Assembly (NCBI GenBank): GCA_040755055.1
Contig: JBFMBS010000023.1
Span: 8,452 to 72,451 of the forward strand
Reading direction: 5' to 3'
Length of the DNA stretch: 64,000 bases
Source: DYJK01 sp040755055
Lineage (GTDB): Bacteria > Bacteroidota > Ignavibacteria > Ignavibacteriales > Melioribacteraceae
The notes below the pieces were generated by a model. That model did no database searches and was not told the origin of the DNA. It was given only the letters and a program-made list of their open reading frames with translations. Made by a program: the position numbers and the translations under genes. Shown piece after piece: positions 33,781 through 43,268 of the stretch (the stretch's first letter is position 1; the number at the start of each line of letters is the position of its first letter).

Positions 33781-35067
33781 ATGGCTAGTAAAGAATTCAA
33801 CCCGTTCGAGATGGCACAAGCCCAGTTCGACAAAGTAGCAGAGATCTTAAATCTTGATCAAGGCACAAGAGAAATACTCCGTAATCCTATGCGTGAATAT
33901 CATTTTAATATTCCGGTTAAGATGGATGATGGGACAACAAAAGTATTTAGAGGATTTAGAGTTCAACATAACGATGCACGCGGACCAAGTAAAGGCGGTA
34001 TCAGATTTCACCCCCAAGAAACAATAGATACAGTTCGTGCTTTATCGATGTGGATGACGTGGAAATGTGCTGTTGTTAATATTCCATTAGGCGGCGGTAA
34101 AGGAGGAGTTATTTGCGATCCTCATCATTTAAGTATGAAAGAACAAGAACAAATTTGCCGTGGATGGGTTAGACAAATGGCAAAGAATGTTGGCCCGGTA
34201 AATGATGTACCGGCACCGGATGTAATGACTAATGCACAGCACATGCTTTGGATGCTTGATGAGTTTGAAACAATTCACGGTTCAAAAAATCCTGGTTTTA
34301 TTACTGGTAAACCAGTTGGTATGGGCGGTTCGTTGGGACGTACAGAAGCTACCGGTTATGGTGTAATCTTCACAGTTCGTGAGGCTCTGAAAGAATTGGG
34401 AATTCGTCCAGAAGATACGACAGCGGCTGTACAAGGATTTGGTAATGTTGCGCAGTATGCCATCGAACTCTACCAGAAACTTGGCGGCAAAGTAGTTTGT
34501 GTTTCCAGTTGGGATCAGAAAGACCAGTGTTCTTACACATTTAAGAAAAAAGATGGGATTAGTTTAGACCAGCTTTTGAAAATTACCGATAAATTCGGCG
34601 GCATCGACAAAGCTAAAGCTAAAGAACTTGGATATGAAGTTTTGGAAGGTGATGCCTGGATAGAACAAGATGTAGATATTTTATTGCCGTGTGCTCTCGA
34701 GAATCAGGTTAGAGGCGACAACGTAGATAAAATCTCTAAACGTGTTAAGATAATTGCCGAAGGTGCAAACGGCCCAACAACTCCTGAAGCAGACAAAGTA
34801 ATTCAAGAAAGGGGAATCTTTGTTATTCCCGATTTCTTAGCAAATGCCGGCGGTGTTACTTGCAGCTATTTTGAACAAGTGCAAAGTAATATGAACTATT
34901 TCTGGGAGCGTGATGAGGTTCTAGGAAAGCTTGATGTTAAAATGACTTCCGCCTTCCTCGCCGTAAGCGAATTAGCAAAGAAGAAAAAGCTCTATATGCG
35001 AGATGCAGCATATGTAATTTCAGTAAGTAGAGTTGCTCAAGCTTGTAAAGATCGCGGTTGGGTATGA
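33781..35067 (+). CDS. gdhA: Glutamate dehydrogenase
   Basis: 428 aa hexameric-type enzyme interconverting glutamate and 2-oxoglutarate plus ammonia. GPSKGGIRFHP and MTWKCAVVNIPLGGGKGGV hold the substrate-binding and catalytic Lys residues; PAPDVMT and GFGNVAQYA (nucleotide loop) follow. Length and the motif set fit the NAD-type or dual-specificity GDHs of about 420 aa. GGAG precedes ATG 33781. Single gene ending at a terminator. Confidence 0.95.
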   Translation: MASKEFNPFEMAQAQFDKVAEILNLDQGTREILRNPMREYHFNIPVKMDDGTTKVFRGFRVQHNDARGPSKGGIRFHPQETIDTVRALSMWMTWKCAVVNIPLGGGKGGVICDPHHLSMKEQEQICRGWVRQMAKNVGPVNDVPAPDVMTNAQHMLWMLDEFETIHGSKNPGFITGKPVGMGGSLGRTEATGYGVIFTVREALKELGIRPEDTTAAVQGFGNVAQYAIELYQKLGGKVVCVSSWDQKDQCSYTFKKKDGISLDQLLKITDKFGGIDKAKAKELGYEVLEGDAWIEQDVDILLPCALENQVRGDNVDKISKRVKIIAEGANGPTTPEADKVIQERGIFVIPDFLANAGGVTCSYFEQVQSNMNYFWERDEVLGKLDVKMTSAFLAVSELAKKKKLYMRDAAYVISVSRVAQACKDRGWV

Positions 35068-35096
35068 TTTGAAATAGTTCAATAAAAGTGTTAAAT

Positions 35097-35131
35097 AGCC
35101 GGAAGTTGATCAAACAATTTCCGGCTTTTTT
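35097..35131 (+). terminator. Rho-independent terminator of gdhA
   Basis: AGCCGGAA (35097-35104) pairs perfectly with TTCCGGCT (35119-35126), loop of 14 bases, followed by a T-run to 35131. Located 30 bases after the gdhA stop. Confidence 0.88.
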
Positions 35132-35153
35132 ATTAAAGTGATAGAAAAAGTTA

Positions 35154-36899
35154 ATGAAAAACACACACGAAATTGAATTTGTCTCAAAATTCAGTCGTAA
35201 GTTTTATGAGTTGAAAGAAAATTTCTTTTGCATAGGTGAAGGATCACTTGGAGGTAAGGCAAAGGGATTGGCATTTATTAAAAATATTATCCAAACAAAA
35301 ATTGATAGTAATGAATTTCCTCAGATTGATATATCTATACCGCGCTTAGTTGTACTATGTACCGACATTTTTGACACATTCCTTGAAAGAAATAATTTAT
35401 ACGAAACAGCTTATTCTACAAATAATGATGTAAAAATTATTAGTGAATTTTTGGAAGCAGATCTTCCGGTTGAAATACTTGGCGACCTAAGAACATTAAT
35501 TGAGCATATAAATGTACCACTTGCTATTAGATCATCAAGTATGCTCGAGGATTCAAAGTATGAACCGTTTGCCGGCATTTTCGCTACTAAAATGATTCCG
35601 AATAACCAGCCAAACACGGATATACGCTTTCATAAATTGATTGAAGCAATAAAATTTGTTTATGCATCCACATTTTTCAAAGCATCCAAAGATTATTTTA
35701 AAGCATCAAAACACAAAATCGAAGAAGAGAAAATGGCGGTAATTATCCAGGAAGTTGTTGGTGAAAATCACAATTTCAGATATTACCCAAACATTTCAGG
35801 TGTTGCTAAATCTTACAATTATTATCCAACTGGAAAACAAAAGCCGGAAAATGGAATAATCAATTTAGCATTAGGATTAGGTAAAACAATCGTGGATGGA
35901 GGAATTGTTTGGTCGTATTCACCAATTTATCCAAAATCACCTCCGCCATTCGGCGATCCGCAAGATATAATGAAGACCACACAGTATAATTTTTGGTCTA
36001 TCAATATGAATCCAATAGTAAATTATGATCCGACTAAAGAAACTGAGTATTTGCTGAATTTAAATTTAAGTGATGCCGATTATGATAATACCTTAAATAC
36101 GATTGCTTCAACTTATGACAGCAATTCCAACAAGATTGTAATGGGTGTCGGGATCGATGGTCCAAGGATTATTAACTTCTCCCAACTTCTTCATATGAAT
36201 GAATTCGGTTTTAACAATTTTATGAAAAAAATAATTCAAGTTTGCGAAGAATCTTTTAATAGCCCGGTTGAAATTGAATTTGCTATTACGATTAACAAAC
36301 AGATACAAAGATTATTTTTCGGGTTCCTACAAGTTAGACCAATGGTAGTATCGGACGAAATTGTTGAGATAGATGATAACGAGTTGCTTGATGAATCTAA
36401 TTTAGTAGCTTCTGACCGTGCGATGGGAAATGGTACGATTGATTCAATTGTAGATGTGGTATATGTTAAACCTGATAATTTTGATAAAAAAAATACTACG
36501 GTAATAGCTGCTGAAATTGAAAAAATTAATCGAGTTTTAGTAGAATCTGGTGCGCAATATTTGTTAATCGGCTTCGGCAGATGGGGTAGTAGCGATCCGT
36601 GGCTTGGTATTCCGGTGGAGTGGGGTCAAATAGCCGGTGCCAAAGTTATTGTCGAATCTACCTTGTTTGGTATTAATGTAGATTTAAGCCAAGGTTCACA
36701 TTTTTTCCATAATCTTACAAGTTTTAATGTCTGTTATTTTTCGATAAATTATGATGGTAAGTTTAAGATAGCATGGGATTGGCTAAACGAGCAGAGAGTT
36801 GTTGCTGAAACTGAGTTTGTTAAGCATATAAAATTGCAATTACCTTTAATAGTCAAAGTTGACGGCAGAACGGGAAAAGGAGTAATCAAAAAATGTTGA
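35154..36899 (+). CDS. PEP/pyruvate-binding (PPDK ATP-grasp-like) protein with C-terminal GRWG module
   Basis: 581 aa. GEGSLGGKAKGLAF and LAIRSSSMLEDSKYEPFAG are the ATP-grasp landmarks of pyruvate phosphate dikinase/PEP synthase, and FLQVRPM closes that domain. The swivelling phosphohistidine domain and the PEP-binding barrel are absent. In their place is a C-terminal segment of about 130 residues (FGRWGSSDPWLGIPVEW...GSHFFHNL) that recurs in the next gene. It is therefore not a normal PEP synthase; it may phosphorylate or bind a different partner. The downstream gene starts 7 bases before its stop. Confidence 0.7.
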   Translation: MKNTHEIEFVSKFSRKFYELKENFFCIGEGSLGGKAKGLAFIKNIIQTKIDSNEFPQIDISIPRLVVLCTDIFDTFLERNNLYETAYSTNNDVKIISEFLEADLPVEILGDLRTLIEHINVPLAIRSSSMLEDSKYEPFAGIFATKMIPNNQPNTDIRFHKLIEAIKFVYASTFFKASKDYFKASKHKIEEEKMAVIIQEVVGENHNFRYYPNISGVAKSYNYYPTGKQKPENGIINLALGLGKTIVDGGIVWSYSPIYPKSPPPFGDPQDIMKTTQYNFWSINMNPIVNYDPTKETEYLLNLNLSDADYDNTLNTIASTYDSNSNKIVMGVGIDGPRIINFSQLLHMNEFGFNNFMKKIIQVCEESFNSPVEIEFAITINKQIQRLFFGFLQVRPMVVSDEIVEIDDNELLDESNLVASDRAMGNGTIDSIVDVVYVKPDNFDKKNTTVIAAEIEKINRVLVESGAQYLLIGFGRWGSSDPWLGIPVEWGQIAGAKVIVESTLFGINVDLSQGSHFFHNLTSFNVCYFSINYDGKFKIAWDWLNEQRVVAETEFVKHIKLQLPLIVKVDGRTGKGVIKKC

Positions 36900-39800
36900 G
36901 CGAACATAAACCGATCGACAATCTAGTTTTAGAATTACAAGAGCGAGCAAAGGAATTAAATTGTTTGTACACTATTGAAGATAGTCTCAACCGGTCGGAC
37001 ATTTCTCTTAGGCAAGCTTTCCATACGGTAATTAATGCAATACCTCCGGCATGGCAATATCCAAACGTTTGTAAAGCAAAACTGATTTATGGGGATATTG
37101 TTTACCAAACAAGTGATTTTGAAGAAACAAAGTGGAAATTAGTTTCGAATATTACTGTACAAGAAAAAATTGTCGGTACTATCTCAGTATATTATCTTGA
37201 AGAAGTTCCTCAAGCTGATCTTGGACCATTCTTAAAGGAAGAGAAAAAACTTTTAGATACCATTGCTGAAAGATTAGGTCATTTCATCCTTCACCAGAAA
37301 CTTAAAAATGTGTTTACCGAATTGAAATCGGTAAGAGAAACCGTCCAAGGCAAAGCAAAAGGTGAGTGGCGTATTGTGTTGGATATGATCAGAAAGACCG
37401 ACCCAAATTTATTTATGAGTCTGATGCGTAAAATGCTTCATTTGTTGTGTTGGAAAGGGGTGGAGGAAGCTGAAATGCTGATGAAGCATACAAGTATTGC
37501 CCGGAGAAATCTGGATGAAACAGCGGACGAAAATAAGCCTATGAAGGTTCGTAAAATTGTTGATTACGACCAATACGTTGAGACAATCCAGAGACTATCG
37601 GATGAAAATTTGCCTGATGATATTATCTTACAACGGATTCAAAAGTGGATTCAAGAAGATAAATCGAGTGCGTTGGTTAAGGTTGTTGAAAGTCAGGATA
37701 CATCATTAACAGATATTGCTGAGGCAATACGGAAATATTATCACATTGCTCCAGAAAAATTTGAATTACCGCCTTCGACTATAAAAGGTCTACGAGTTTC
37801 GTTGTTAAGACGGTTTTTTACAGAAGAATTAGATTTTATAAGTATAGCAAAAGAATATGTGAAGTTGACTGACTTTTATAAACTGATTGATAAAATGATT
37901 TTTCCTCCCGGGAGCCACGGTAAATTGGGGGGAAAGAGTGCCGGTTTATTTTTGGCTTATCACTTGTTACAGAAGGAATCGGAGAATAACGATCTTATCA
38001 AAGATATTAAAATTCCAAAGACGTGGTATTTAACTTCTGATGGTGTGCTTTATTTTATGCAGCATAATAATTTAGAGGAAGTACTTGAACAAAAATACAA
38101 GGAAATTGACGAAGTCAGAATTGAATATCCGCATGTAGTTCAATTATTCAAAAACTCTGAGTTTCCGCCTGATATTGTTAAAGGATTATCAGTTGCACTT
38201 GATGATCTTGGTGAAAGACCATTGGTGGTCAGAAGCTCAAGCTTGTTAGAAGACCAAATGGGAGCAGCTTTTTCAGGGAAGTACAAAAGTTTGTTCCTGG
38301 CTAACCATGGATCAAAGCAGCAAAGGCTGAGTGAATTGATGGACGCGATAGCAGAAGTTTATGCCTCAACTTTTAGCCCTGATCCAATTGAGTATCGCGC
38401 CGAAAGGGGCCTCCTTGATTTTCATGAAGAAATGGGTGTAATGATCCAAGAGGTGATAGGAACAAAGGTGAGCCATTATTTCTTTCCATCATTTGCCGGT
38501 GTGGCTTTTAGTAATAATGAATTCCGTTGGTCGCCAAGAATTAAACGTCAGGATGGTTTAGTAAGGATTGTTCCCGGCTTAGGAACCAGAGCAGTTGACC
38601 GTCTGAGCGATGATTATCCGGTTCTTGTGTCACCGGGTCAACCTAAATTAAAAGTTAATGTATCAACCGAAGAAATGATATGGTACTCACCGAAGAAAGT
38701 AGATGTTATAAATCTGAAGACAAACGAGTTTGAATCGATCACTATAAACGAATTATTTGAGAATGTGGGTCACCAATTCCCGGGATTCGAAAATGTATTC
38801 TCTACAGTTCAAGGTACAATGATACGACCGGCAACTAATTTTGAAATTGATGATTCCAACAAGGAGTATATAGTAACGTTTGATGGCTTAATTTCAAATT
38901 CCAATTTCTTGAATAAGATCGATACTATCCTGAAAATATTACAGTCAAGAATGAGAACACCGGTTGATATAGAATTTGTCTCCGATGGTAACGATTTTTA
39001 TTTATTGCAATGCCGTCCGCAGAGTTTTATGGGTGAATCGATAGCCGAGATGATTCCCAAAGATGTTCCGGACGAAAATATTTTATTCACTGCAAAAAAA
39101 TATATTTCGAATGGTAAAGTACCTGAGATTACTCATGTTGTTTATGTTGATCCGCTTAAGTATTCTGAAATTTCTGACCATAGTAGGTTGATTCAAGTAG
39201 GACGTGTAATAAGTAAACTCAATAAACTGTTACCCAAAAGAAAATTTATATTGATGGGACCCGGCAGATGGGGAAGTCGAGGCGATATCAAACTTGGCGT
39301 TAGTGTCACTTATTCCGATATAAATAATACTGCTATGTTAATAGAGATTGCACGCAAAAAAGGGAATTATGTACCCGATCTTTCTTTCGGCACACATTTC
39401 TTCCAGGACCTTGTTGAAGCGAGTATTCGGTATCTGCCTTTATATCCAGATGACAAAGGAATTATCTTTAACGAAGAATTTTTATTAAAATCTAATAATA
39501 TACTGGGTGTTGTTGCGCCCGAATATCATTACTTAGAAGATACAGTAAAAGTAATTGATATTTTAGAATCAAGCGGTGGTAAGATTTTGAAAGTTCTAAT
39601 GAATGCCGAACTCGACGAAGCGCTTGGTATGTTTATGAGTCCAACAGCAGAGGTTTTTTCGGAGAAGGATGTTCGTGAAGTTGTTGAGTATCATTTTGGT
39701 GATCATTGGAGATGGAGGATGAAAATGGCCGAGAAGATCGCTTCTGAATTAGATGGCAAACGGTTTGGCGTCAAAGGTATGTACATATTTGGCAGTACAA

Positions 39801-40075
39801 AGAATGCTGTTTCCGGACCCGGTAGTGATATTGATATAATAATTCATTTAGATAAAGATAAGGCGTTAACTAACGAATTAAATCACTGGCTAGAGGGATG
39901 GAGTTTATGCTTAAGTGAGATTAATTACTTACGCACCGGGTACAAATCCCAGGGTCTGTTAGATGTTCATTTTGTTACCGATGAAGATATTAAAAGCAAA
40001 AATAGTTACGCCATTAAAATTGGGGCTATTACTGATGCTGCAAGACCGCTAAAGTTAAAAAGCAGAATAAATTAA
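36893..40075 (+). CDS. Fusion: GAF-like region + PPDK-like ATP-grasp + GRWG module + nucleotidyltransferase
   Basis: 1060 aa. Residues of about 15-140 resemble a GAF-type sensor; 160-330 are helical and not recognised; 340-760 carry the PPDK-like ATP-grasp (GKLGGKSAGLFLAYH, VVRSSSLLEDQMGAAFSG, LLQCRPQS). About 800-900 hold the same GRWG module as the preceding protein (GPGRWGSRGDIKLGV...GTHFFQDL). Residues 965-1060 are a nucleotidyltransferase with GS (967-968), SDID (Asp979, Asp981) and LDVHF (Asp1024), a complete three-Asp site. No phosphohistidine domain. The two genes overlap and probably form one complex. Function unknown; a nucleotide-sensing or protein-modifying role is an inference. 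Confidence 0.7.
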   Translation: MLSEHKPIDNLVLELQERAKELNCLYTIEDSLNRSDISLRQAFHTVINAIPPAWQYPNVCKAKLIYGDIVYQTSDFEETKWKLVSNITVQEKIVGTISVYYLEEVPQADLGPFLKEEKKLLDTIAERLGHFILHQKLKNVFTELKSVRETVQGKAKGEWRIVLDMIRKTDPNLFMSLMRKMLHLLCWKGVEEAEMLMKHTSIARRNLDETADENKPMKVRKIVDYDQYVETIQRLSDENLPDDIILQRIQKWIQEDKSSALVKVVESQDTSLTDIAEAIRKYYHIAPEKFELPPSTIKGLRVSLLRRFFTEELDFISIAKEYVKLTDFYKLIDKMIFPPGSHGKLGGKSAGLFLAYHLLQKESENNDLIKDIKIPKTWYLTSDGVLYFMQHNNLEEVLEQKYKEIDEVRIEYPHVVQLFKNSEFPPDIVKGLSVALDDLGERPLVVRSSSLLEDQMGAAFSGKYKSLFLANHGSKQQRLSELMDAIAEVYASTFSPDPIEYRAERGLLDFHEEMGVMIQEVIGTKVSHYFFPSFAGVAFSNNEFRWSPRIKRQDGLVRIVPGLGTRAVDRLSDDYPVLVSPGQPKLKVNVSTEEMIWYSPKKVDVINLKTNEFESITINELFENVGHQFPGFENVFSTVQGTMIRPATNFEIDDSNKEYIVTFDGLISNSNFLNKIDTILKILQSRMRTPVDIEFVSDGNDFYLLQCRPQSFMGESIAEMIPKDVPDENILFTAKKYISNGKVPEITHVVYVDPLKYSEISDHSRLIQVGRVISKLNKLLPKRKFILMGPGRWGSRGDIKLGVSVTYSDINNTAMLIEIARKKGNYVPDLSFGTHFFQDLVEASIRYLPLYPDDKGIIFNEEFLLKSNNILGVVAPEYHYLEDTVKVIDILESSGGKILKVLMNAELDEALGMFMSPTAEVFSEKDVREVVEYHFGDHWRWRMKMAEKIASELDGKRFGVKGMYIFGSTKNAVSGPGSDIDIIIHLDKDKALTNELNHWLEGWSLCLSEINYLRTGYKSQGLLDVHFVTDEDIKSKNSYAIKIGAITDAARPLKLKSRIN

Positions 40076-40908
40076 ATCAGCAGTCGTTCGGCGTTATCTA
40101 AATCTTGAAGATCAAATTTAATTATTGCGAACTCATTACCATCGTATGCGGCACTTAAACAATGTGTGCTGCCAATCTTATCTCGCCAGGTTCCGCTGAG
40201 ACGTGATGATTCATGAATGTGACCATGTAATGTTAGCAACGGCTGTTTCTTCTCTATGAAATTTCTAATTGCAATACTTCCAACATGGAGATCAAGCGGA
40301 ATATGATCGAATTTTTTCCCGTCGTTCGATACCCTATCTAATTTTGTATTGTAAGGTGGTCCGTGAAAAAGGATTACAGCGTTTGTTAATTGTTTATTCA
40401 CGGAAAGAGTGTCAAGGTCATTTTTGATTGTCGAATATTTTTTGATCCTATCTTCAATCTCAACAGTTCTTTTCCCTTCTTCCGGCGAAACACAACCAGG
40501 GTCAACGTAACGTGACACGTCATATTTTTCCCAATCTTTCAAAAGAAAAGGTGAGGGAGGTGTGTAGGAGTAACCGGCAAAATTGAATCCATTTATTTCT
40601 AAAAATTTTTGATGAATGTAATTCCACAATCCGAGCTTTTCATTTGCAATAAAATTTATTTCTTCTTTTGCGGCATCATCATTGCCAAGAATTATTAAAA
40701 TTTTTGGGTAACGATCAGCTAAATTATTCCTAAGCTCTTCAAATTTCGGAATTAGATAATCGATAATAAAATTTTTATTCCCGAAACTATGGGGCAACAA
40801 ATCACCGCCAAACAATACTATCGTTGGTTTTTGAAAACTAATCTGCTCAAATAATTTTTCATAACGATCTAATTTGCCGTGTAGATCTGATACAAATAAG
40901 CATTGCAT
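40072..40908 (-). CDS. Calcineurin-like metallophosphoesterase
   Basis: 278 aa. FVSDLHGKLDRY (metal ligands Asp and His), FGGDLLPH, LGNDDA (the GNxD/H variant with Asp), LFHGPPYN and LTLHGHIHES form the five metallophosphoesterase blocks in order. Likely cytoplasmic, with no signal peptide. The substrate is unknown; the family includes phosphodiesterases and protein phosphatases. Its last four bases overlap the convergent end of the preceding gene. Confidence 0.82.
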   Translation of the reverse strand: MQCLFVSDLHGKLDRYEKLFEQISFQKPTIVLFGGDLLPHSFGNKNFIIDYLIPKFEELRNNLADRYPKILIILGNDDAAKEEINFIANEKLGLWNYIHQKFLEINGFNFAGYSYTPPSPFLLKDWEKYDVSRYVDPGCVSPEEGKRTVEIEDRIKKYSTIKNDLDTLSVNKQLTNAVILFHGPPYNTKLDRVSNDGKKFDHIPLDLHVGSIAIRNFIEKKQPLLTLHGHIHESSRLSGTWRDKIGSTHCLSAAYDGNEFAIIKFDLQDLDNAERLLI

Positions 40909-40926
40909 ATAAATTTTTATGCTCTA

Positions 40927-40956
40927 TTGATAAATCTGAAATTTTTATTACATTTG
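40927..40956 (+). promoter_or_regulatory. Promoter of the his operon
   Basis: TTG at 40927-40929, a spacer of exactly 19 bases, and TAcaTTTG at 40949-40956, followed by CAC. This is a near-perfect Bacteroidota-type promoter. Transcription should begin a few bases after 40956, placing the leader ATG about 25 bases into the mRNA. Confidence 0.7.
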
Positions 40957-40984
40957 CACGTAAACATAGAAAAAATATTTGAAA

Positions 40985-41047
40985 ATGAACTTATACGTGG
41001 CACATCATAACCATCATTGGATAATCCTCGGAGAGGCGCCGGTATAA
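40985..41047 (+). CDS. hisL: His leader peptide
   Basis: 20 codons plus TAA. Codons 7-11 read His-His-Asn-His-His, followed by Trp; four His codons out of five at a rare-use cluster are the hallmark of a histidine leader. Codons 18-20 (GCG CCG GTA) form one strand of the antiterminator described in the attenuator entry. The peptide probably has no function beyond measuring charged tRNA-His. Confidence 0.82.
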   Translation: MNLYVAHHNHHWIILGEAPV

Positions 41048-41098
41048 TTTAAATAAATGTAATGTTTAATTGAGCCCCGGCGTTTGTCGGGGTTTTTT
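41034..41098 (+). promoter_or_regulatory. his transcription attenuator (antiterminator and terminator)
   Basis: Terminator: CCCCGGC (41075-41081) pairs with GTCGGGG (41086-41092; one G-U pair), loop GTTT, then six T (41093-41098). Antiterminator: AGGCGCCGG (41034-41042) pairs with CCGGCGTTT (41077-41085; two G-U pairs), using the 5' side of the terminator stem. A ribosome stalled at the His codons (41003-41017) leaves 41034-41042 free and allows read-through. A ribosome that finishes at 41047 covers it, so the terminator forms. Confidence 0.82.
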
Positions 41099-41115
41099 GT
41101 TTTAAAGGAGTAATT

Positions 41116-41985
41116 ATGTTAAATGGTAATTTAAAACTTGCGGTCCAAAAAAAGGGGAGATTAACAGATAAGTCTTTGCAGTTATTGAGAAACTGCGGTT
41201 TAGATTTTGATGATTATAACGATCGGCTGATTATTTCTGCACGAAATTTTGAGCTTGATATTCTTTTTTTGCGTGATGACGATATTCCTGAATATGTAAG
41301 CGACGGTGTCGCAGATGCCGGCATTGTCGGCGAAGACATCATTTTTGAAAAGAAGGCGAATGTAAAAATTATTAAGCAGCTTGGATTTGGCAGATGCAAT
41401 CTTGCTCTTGCCATACAAGAAGGAAAATCAATAAAAAATATATCAGAATTAAATGGATTGAGGATTGCTACTTCTTATCCGCAAATATTAAAAGATTTTT
41501 TGGAAAGAAATAAAATTGATGCTAATGTTATAGAAATAAGCGGCTCTGTAGAAATTACACCATCACTTGGTGTTGCTGATATTATTTGTGATCTTGTATC
41601 AACGGGTAATACTCTTAAATTAAATAAACTTAAAAAATCGTTTGATGTATTTTCATCGCAAGCTGCTCTGATTGTTAATAAAGAATTGGAATCTGATAAA
41701 GAGAAATATTTCATTTTTGAACAACTGTTGCAAAGAATTACTTCGGCTTTAAATGCCAAATCCTCTAAGTACCTGATGATGAATGCACCAAAAGTATCGC
41801 TAGATAAGATAAGTAAAATCCTTCCCTCACTAAAAAGTCCAACTATTTTGCCCTTAGCTGATAAATCTATGGTTGCTGTTCATGCAGTTATTCCGGCGGA
41901 TAAATTTTGGACTATTCATAATCAATTAAAAGAAGCCGGTGCTTCCGGAATTTTATTATTGCCAATCGAGAATATGATTTTATGA
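41116..41985 (+). CDS. hisG: ATP phosphoribosyltransferase, long form
   Basis: 289 aa. First step of histidine synthesis (ATP + PRPP). N-terminal LKLAVQKKGRLTDKSLQLL and the PRPP-site region VADIICDLVSTGNTLKLN are clear, and the C-terminal ACT-like regulatory domain (about residues 215-289) shows the long, self-regulated form that needs no HisZ. AAAGGAG lies five bases before ATG 41116. First gene of the operon, behind the attenuator; overlaps hisD by four bases. Confidence 0.95.
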   Translation: MLNGNLKLAVQKKGRLTDKSLQLLRNCGLDFDDYNDRLIISARNFELDILFLRDDDIPEYVSDGVADAGIVGEDIIFEKKANVKIIKQLGFGRCNLALAIQEGKSIKNISELNGLRIATSYPQILKDFLERNKIDANVIEISGSVEITPSLGVADIICDLVSTGNTLKLNKLKKSFDVFSSQAALIVNKELESDKEKYFIFEQLLQRITSALNAKSSKYLMMNAPKVSLDKISKILPSLKSPTILPLADKSMVAVHAVIPADKFWTIHNQLKEAGASGILLLPIENMIL

Positions 41986-43268
41986 AAACTTATTATTATA
42001 AAAATCTCTCTGATCAGAAACTAAAATCTCTTTTGAGAAGGCCATCGATCAATCTCTCAAAAACCATTGATATAGTTAAGCCTATAGTTGATGATATTAA
42101 ACGGAAAGGTGATGCAGTTCTGCTTCAATATGCCAAACGTTACGATAATTTTTCAGGGAAAACTCTCCTGGTTGATGAAAAAGAAATTCAAAAATCAGAA
42201 CGATTTTTATCGCCAGCAATAAAAAGAGCTATCGACATAGCTGCAAGCAATATCCAAAAATTTCATAAGAAGCAGATACCGGGAAAATATGCGGTGCAAA
42301 CTATCAATGGTGTCAAGTGCTCGCGTAAATCAATACCGATACAAAACGTTGGACTTTATATTCCCGGCGGAAGTGCAGTACTTGTATCAACAATGTTAAT
42401 GCTTGGCATACCGGCTAAAATAGCCGGCTGCAATAGAATCGTTGTTTGTTCCCCGGCTAAAAATGGTAAGATTGAACAATCACTTTTGTATGCCGCAAAA
42501 AAATGTGGAGTTAAAGAATTCTATAAAGTAGGTGGTGCCCATGCAATTGCTTCTTTGGCTTATGGGACTAAGAAGATTAAGAAAGTTGATAAAATTTTTG
42601 GTCCGGGGAATCAATTTGTTACTGTTGCAAAAGCGTTAGTATCGACAGATCTAAATGGCTGCGCAATTGATATGCTTGCCGGTCCGAGTGAAGTTCTAGT
42701 AATAGCTGACGAATATGCTAACCCGGCATTTGTAGCTGCCGACCTTTTATCGCAAGCTGAACACGGGGCAGATTCCCAGGTAATTTTAATTTCGACAAGT
42801 GAAAATTTTATTACCTCCGTTGAAAATGAAATTAAAATTCAGTTAAAAACTTTGACAAGAAAAAGTATAGCAGAGTTGTCACTTAAGAATTCATTCTCTT
42901 TAGTTGTTAAGTCGCTTAACGATGCAATTCAATTTAGTAATGAATATGCGCCGGAACATTTAATTATGAATTTTAAAAATGCCGGAAAATATATTGACGG
43001 AATTATCAATGCCGGTTCAGTTTTTATTGGGCAATATTCGCCTGAAAGTGCCGGGGATTATGCCTCGGGAACAAATCATTCGTTGCCGACTTATGGATAT
43101 GCAAAATCAGCCGGGGGTGTAACTGTTGAATCATTTATGAAAACAATGACTTTACAAAAATTGTCAAAGCAAGGTCTGAAAAAATTATCCGGTGCCATCA
43201 TCAAACTAGCTGAATTAGAAAAACTTGATGCACACGCAAGTGCAATAAAAGTAAGGATGACTAAATGA
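41982..43268 (+). CDS. hisD: Histidinol dehydrogenase
   Basis: 428 aa. NAD-dependent, zinc enzyme for the last two oxidation steps of histidine synthesis. GLYIPGGSA, GPGNQFVTVAKA, IDMLAGPSEVLVIAD, EHGADSQ and NAGSVFIGQYSPESAGDYASGTNHSLPT are all present, including the zinc-binding and catalytic His/Glu positions. ATGA overlaps at both ends. Confidence 0.96.
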   Translation: MKTYYYKNLSDQKLKSLLRRPSINLSKTIDIVKPIVDDIKRKGDAVLLQYAKRYDNFSGKTLLVDEKEIQKSERFLSPAIKRAIDIAASNIQKFHKKQIPGKYAVQTINGVKCSRKSIPIQNVGLYIPGGSAVLVSTMLMLGIPAKIAGCNRIVVCSPAKNGKIEQSLLYAAKKCGVKEFYKVGGAHAIASLAYGTKKIKKVDKIFGPGNQFVTVAKALVSTDLNGCAIDMLAGPSEVLVIADEYANPAFVAADLLSQAEHGADSQVILISTSENFITSVENEIKIQLKTLTRKSIAELSLKNSFSLVVKSLNDAIQFSNEYAPEHLIMNFKNAGKYIDGIINAGSVFIGQYSPESAGDYASGTNHSLPTYGYAKSAGGVTVESFMKTMTLQKLSKQGLKKLSGAIIKLAELEKLDAHASAIKVRMTK

